From assembly GCA_036265005.1 (NCBI GenBank), contig DATAPW010000320.1:4266-68265 (forward strand): 64,000 nt of DNA, written 5' to 3'. A program made the position numbers and the translations under genes. Positions 60,473 to 64,000 of this stretch are shown here, in pieces (positions within the stretch are counted from its first letter, which is position 1; each line of letters begins with the position of its first letter). Below the pieces are notes generated by a model that searched no databases, had not been told where the DNA came from, and saw only the letters and a list, made by a program, of their open reading frames with translations. The stretch comes from JAMXLO01 sp036265005. Lineage in GTDB: Bacteria > Pseudomonadota > Alphaproteobacteria > Acetobacterales > Acetobacteraceae.

Positions 60473-63229
60473 ATGCGCTACCGGCATCTAGGTTGGCTCC
60501 TGATTTGCGTCTGGGTCGGCGTCCTGCCTGCGACGGCGCGCGCTGACTCGCTCGCTGATGCACGGAAGTCGATGCAGAAGGGCGACATGCGTGCCGCGCA
60601 AATCGATCTCCGGAATGCCGTCAGGTCTGATCCGCAGAACGCCGAGGCGCACTATTGGCTCAGCAAGGTAACGCTGGAACTGGGCGATGCCGTGGCTGCG
60701 GAACGCGAAGCGCGCGCCGCACGTGACCGCGGCTTCGATCCGCATCAGGCAGTGCCGCTCCTCGCGCAGGCAATGCTGGCGCAGGAGAAATACAAGGATC
60801 TGCTCAGCGAGCTGCAGCCGACCGGCAAGGACGCGGCACTGGATGCATCAATCCTGGTGGCGCGAGGCTATGCGCAGATTGCAATGAAGAATACCGACGA
60901 GGCGCAGGCTTCATTCGCGCTCGCCGAGCGGACCGCGCCGAATGCCATGGAACCGCTGCTGGCAAGCGCCAGATTGCTTGCTTCGCGCGGCGATCTCGAT
61001 GGTGCGCAGGCGAAGATCGACCGGGCAATCAATGCTCAACCGAAGTCTTCCGACGCGCTTCTGGCGAAGGCCGAAATATTGCGGTCGAGGGGAGATTTGA
61101 AGGGCTCGCTTGCCGTGCTTGATCAGATGCTGAACGACCAGCCCGGCAACATCAAGGCGCTGCTCGATCGAGCCGGATTGCTGATTGCCACCAACCAGCC
61201 CGACAAGGCCAAAGCTGACCTGGATGCCACGCTCAAGTCGACGCCCGGCAATGTGCAGGCGATCTATTTGCAGGCCGTGCTCCAGGTTCAGGCGAAGGAC
61301 TACAAGGCTGCGGATGCGACGCTGGACAAGATCAACGCCTATGTCTCGCGGATACCCCGTGGTTACTTCCTGCAGGCAATCGTCAAGGAGCAGTTAGGGC
61401 AATCCGCACAGGCCGAGGAGGCGATCCGGCGCTATATCGCGCGTGTCCCGAATGACCTCGCCGCATATAAGGTGCTGGCCCGGATCGAATTTGCCAATCG
61501 CCGGCCGGACCTCGCCGCCGACACCCTGGCGAAGGTCGTCGAATCCGGTCATGCCGATGCGGAGGCGTACGATCTCCTTGGGCGTGCCTACGCCGCTACC
61601 GGCCGTGGCGATGAAGCCGTGAAGTCGTTCCAAAAAGCCGAAACCCTGTCGCCCAATGATGTCGGGCTGCAGACCAGGCTGGCGAGCGCGCGCATGGGCA
61701 TGGGCGAGGCCGAATCGGCAATGGGCGACCTCGAACATACGTTACAATTGGCGCCGACCGCGCCTCAGGTCGGTGAGGCGCTGTTCTTTGCCGCACTGGC
61801 AACCGGCGATCTCGACAAGGCAAAGGAAGCAATCGAAAAGGTGCGCGCCGCCCAGGGCGATACCCCGGTGGTCGAGAACCTCGAGGGTTTGCTGAAGCTG
61901 GCGCAGCTCGACGTCGAAGGGGCTGCCGTGAAGTTTCGCGACATCCTGCAGAAGCATCCCGAATTCGTCCCGGCCCAGATCAACCTGGCACGCGTCGCAG
62001 CAATGCAGGGCAAGCCGGCAGACGCAGAGCAGATCCTTCAGGGCATTCTCGACAAGAACCCGGCGGCCGAACCGGCACTTACCATGCTTGCATCGCAGTT
62101 GGTGCGGACCAACCGCCTGCCGCAGGCGATCGCGCTGGTCGAGAAGGCACACAATGCGCAGCCTGCCAACACTCGCCTGACCGCCAGTCTCGGTGATCTT
62201 TACATCCGGTCAGGCAAGCCGGCCGAGGCACTCGAGATGGTCAACAAGGATAAGACCGCCGCGGCGAACATCGACATGTTGGGCCTGAAGGCAGCCGCGC
62301 AGATCGCACTCAACCAAAAGGACCAGGCACGCGATACCTATACCCAGATTCTCAAGATTGACCCGACGGTGATAGCAGCACGCCGGCAACTGGAAAGTCT
62401 GTTGCTCCAGGCCGGCGACTATGAACAAGCGCGGAATGCCATCAAGGAGGGATTGGTGGTAACTCCACGCAACTATCAGCTCTACCAGGACTTTGTCATG
62501 GTGGATCTAAAGGCGAGCGGGATCGACGCCGCAGTTTCGACGGCCAAGCAACTCCAGCAGCAGGATCGTGACTTCCAACCGGCCCGCGCGCTGATTGGCG
62601 ACGCCTATATGGCGGCAAACCGGCCGACGGATGCGATCAGCGCCTACCAGGAAGCGCTGGCTGCCGCACCGTCGGAATTGCTGGTCGGACGGTTAACCGG
62701 GGCATTGTTGCGCAGCGGCCAGGGCGACGCCGCGATCAAGACGTTGACAGACTGGACCGCACAGCACCCGAACGACCTGACCTCCCTTCAGCAGTTGGCC
62801 GATCTGGAGATCACGGCGAAGCGCTTCGACGACGCGGCAAAGAATCTGCGGATCGTGCTGAACAAGAAGCCGCACGACCCTGTGGCTCTGAATAATCTTG
62901 CCTGGGTCTATCAGCAGCAGGGCGACAAGCGTGCCGAAGGCTTGGCACAACAGGCCTATGTGCTGTCGCCTGGCGGACAGACGGCCGACACCCTTGGCTG
63001 GATTCTGGTCTCGTCCGGTGACGCGGCAAAGGCCGTGACCCTGCTGCGCCAGGCGGCGGCCCAGGCCGGAGGAGACCCCCGCATCATCTATCACTATGCC
63101 GTCGCGTTGAAGGACATGGGCAAGAAAGACGAGGCTGTGAAACTTTTGAATGACGTCGTGGCGAACAAGGCGGAGTTCAGCGAGAAAGCCGACGCTCAGA
63201 AACTGCTCGATGAGCTGGGCAAGAGCTGA
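60473..63229 (+). CDS. prsT: XrtA-system TPR-repeat protein PrsT
   Basis: A 918-residue secreted protein made almost wholly of tetratricopeptide repeats (about 20 units), for example AEAHYWLSKVTLELGDAVAAEREAR and GDEAVKSFQKAETLSPND. The signal peptide ends at ARA/D near residue 25 with no cysteine after it, so it is not lipidated as many TIGR02917 members are. ATG 60473 with GAGG upstream is preferred over the GTG at 60458. The TPR surface should scaffold periplasmic steps of polymer assembly or PEP-CTERM sorting. No internal stop or frameshift. Confidence 0.9.
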   Translation: MRYRHLGWLLICVWVGVLPATARADSLADARKSMQKGDMRAAQIDLRNAVRSDPQNAEAHYWLSKVTLELGDAVAAEREARAARDRGFDPHQAVPLLAQAMLAQEKYKDLLSELQPTGKDAALDASILVARGYAQIAMKNTDEAQASFALAERTAPNAMEPLLASARLLASRGDLDGAQAKIDRAINAQPKSSDALLAKAEILRSRGDLKGSLAVLDQMLNDQPGNIKALLDRAGLLIATNQPDKAKADLDATLKSTPGNVQAIYLQAVLQVQAKDYKAADATLDKINAYVSRIPRGYFLQAIVKEQLGQSAQAEEAIRRYIARVPNDLAAYKVLARIEFANRRPDLAADTLAKVVESGHADAEAYDLLGRAYAATGRGDEAVKSFQKAETLSPNDVGLQTRLASARMGMGEAESAMGDLEHTLQLAPTAPQVGEALFFAALATGDLDKAKEAIEKVRAAQGDTPVVENLEGLLKLAQLDVEGAAVKFRDILQKHPEFVPAQINLARVAAMQGKPADAEQILQGILDKNPAAEPALTMLASQLVRTNRLPQAIALVEKAHNAQPANTRLTASLGDLYIRSGKPAEALEMVNKDKTAAANIDMLGLKAAAQIALNQKDQARDTYTQILKIDPTVIAARRQLESLLLQAGDYEQARNAIKEGLVVTPRNYQLYQDFVMVDLKASGIDAAVSTAKQLQQQDRDFQPARALIGDAYMAANRPTDAISAYQEALAAAPSELLVGRLTGALLRSGQGDAAIKTLTDWTAQHPNDLTSLQQLADLEITAKRFDDAAKNLRIVLNKKPHDPVALNNLAWVYQQQGDKRAEGLAQQAYVLSPGGQTADTLGWILVSSGDAAKAVTLLRQAAAQAGGDPRIIYHYAVALKDMGKKDEAVKLLNDVVANKAEFSEKADAQKLLDELGKS

Positions 63230-63277
63230 GGCGCGTAGGAAGACGTGGCAGCCCTATTGCAGATGGGCAGGTGACGC

Positions 63278-64000
63278 GTGCGGTCGGTTGCGCTGTTCTT
63301 CGAGCTGCTCATGCTGATACCGATCGCCCTGGTGCAGCCTTTCGTGGGCGTAATCTTGTGGTCGTGGGTATCTTTCATGAACCCACACCGCCTTGTTTAT
63401 GGCGGCATCGCCCTAGAGGTTCCCTGGGCCATGCTGATCTTTGCTGCGACCATTATCGGTTGCCTCGTGGCGCGAGAGCCGAAGCGGTTCCCATGGAACG
63501 GCGTGACCATACTCGTCGCTCTGTTCCTGGTCATGATCACGTTCACCACTGTATTTGCGCTCGGCCCAAGGGACGACGTGCTGAAGAAGTACGAGGAGGT
63601 CTTCAAGGTTTTCCTGTTCTTGCTGGTCACGGCCGCTCTGTTGACGAGCAGAGAACGCATCCATGCGCTGGTTTGGGTGATGGTACTGTCGCTGGCCTTC
63701 TTCGGCATCAAGGGGGGTGGTTTTACTCTGATGGGCGATGGGGCCAACAAGGTATTTGGTCCACCCAGTTCGATGATATACGACAACAATCACTTGGCCG
63801 TTGGACTTTTGGTCAGCCTTCCGTTGATGAACTATCTGCGGATGGAATCTCGTTACGCCATCGTCCGGTTCGGACTTGCTGCAACGATGGTGTTAACGCT
63901 GTTCGCGGTCGTCGGCAGCTATTCCCGCGGCGCATTCCTCGCGCTGGGAGCGGTGAGCTTCTTCTTCTGGTGTAAGAGTCGTAGCAAGATCATCTCAGCG
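63278..64000 (+). CDS. Exosortase A-associated O-glycosylation ligase (3' end outside window)
   Basis: An O-antigen-ligase-like membrane protein (TIGR03097 type), cut by the window edge; 241 codons are present without a stop. The N-terminus is FFELLMLIPIALVQPFVGVILWSWVSFMNPHRL, the family's first two helices with the conserved FMNPH. Later comes FGIKGGGFTLMGDGANKVFGP, then MIYDNNHLAVGLLVSLPL and GSYSRGAFLAL. The start is GTG with AGG upstream; ATG 63311 is an alternative. It follows prsT by 48 bases and should be the polymer ligase/polymerase of the locus. Confidence 0.85.
   Translation, partial: MRSVALFFELLMLIPIALVQPFVGVILWSWVSFMNPHRLVYGGIALEVPWAMLIFAATIIGCLVAREPKRFPWNGVTILVALFLVMITFTTVFALGPRDDVLKKYEEVFKVFLFLLVTAALLTSRERIHALVWVMVLSLAFFGIKGGGFTLMGDGANKVFGPPSSMIYDNNHLAVGLLVSLPLMNYLRMESRYAIVRFGLAATMVLTLFAVVGSYSRGAFLALGAVSFFFWCKSRSKIISA

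Noticed and set aside
44186..64000. PEP-CTERM sorting signal among the genes of this locus
   Set aside because: No protein here ends with a proline-glutamate-proline motif, membrane helix and basic tail; the beta-helix protein ends GPGTVSP without a helix.
1..64000. CRISPR arrays and intact insertion sequences
   Set aside because: No regularly spaced repeat-spacer series and no transposase-like coding sequence was found on either strand.

Overview
The window comes from a high-GC alphaproteobacterium, most likely a member of the Acetobacteraceae or a close Rhodospirillales relative. This is judged from codon and GC use, the style of the glycosyltransferases, an alphaproteobacterial LuxR-free exosortase A (XrtA) locus, and dispersed palindromes of a kind common in alphaproteobacteria. 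No species is claimed.

0-9.1 kb is mixed housekeeping and accessory DNA. It holds a secreted GlcG/HbpS-like protein, a Tat-exported cupin, an AraC regulator remnant, a lone mreB, two glycine-zipper proteins (one frameshifted), a divergent S24-repressor/Ner pair that looks like the control switch of a Mu-type phage, two tail-to-tail receiver proteins, a beta-hydroxyacid dehydrogenase and two overlapping GT4 glycosyltransferases. 9.1-13.2 kb is an oligopeptide/dipeptide-type ABC importer operon (two permeases, two ATPases) with no adjacent binding protein. 13.2-14.05 kb is a decayed adhesin/Hint-type gene.

14.1-35.2 kb is metabolic. It runs through an ArgE-like deacetylase, an AstE/aspartoacylase-like amidohydrolase, a mitochondrial-type aconitase divergent from a LysR regulator, an SDR, a CinA/MoaB-like protein, and a GNAT-Nudix fusion. 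Next come three luciferase-like (LLM) oxidoreductases, a D-2-hydroxyacid dehydrogenase, a uronate-dehydrogenase-like epimerase, a complete NMT1/TauA-type ABC importer, a second LysR, an M24 protein that has lost its metal ligands, a dihydroorotate-dehydrogenase-like fragment, an HD protein and a family-5 solute-binding protein. The LLM, importer and M24 genes read as an uptake-and-degradation region for one or more small organic (perhaps N-heterocyclic) compounds; that is inference.

35.3-44.2 kb starts with a nicotinamidase and moves into accessory polysaccharide genes: an NDP-sugar epimerase, a YdcF/DUF218 protein, two BioF2/FemAB-like GNAT proteins, two GT4 enzymes, a beta-helix lipoprotein, a sulfotransferase remnant, and a truncated Gfo/Idh/MocA gene whose tail appears to come from an epimerase gene. 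44.2-64.0 kb is an exosortase A exopolysaccharide locus in two divergent halves around a tRNA-Val(TAC) gene. The minus-strand operon runs export lipoprotein, chain-length protein, tyrosine autokinase, outer-membrane protein, ATPase, polysaccharide deacetylase, FemAB protein, GT, XrtA-EpsI. The plus-strand operon runs priming sugar transferase, PrsK kinase, PrsR sigma-54 activator, PrsT TPR protein, O-glycosylation ligase (cut by the window edge). No PEP-CTERM substrate protein is visible in the window.

Two dispersed palindromic repeat families occur. Family A (a large 28-33 bp-arm hairpin) has two copies; family B (GATGGGTTTCGC arms) has three, one of which supplies the C-terminus of the polysaccharide deacetylase. 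I saw no CRISPR array, rRNA, intact insertion sequence or convincing rho-independent terminator. All family names come from recall of motifs and gene order, without database searches.
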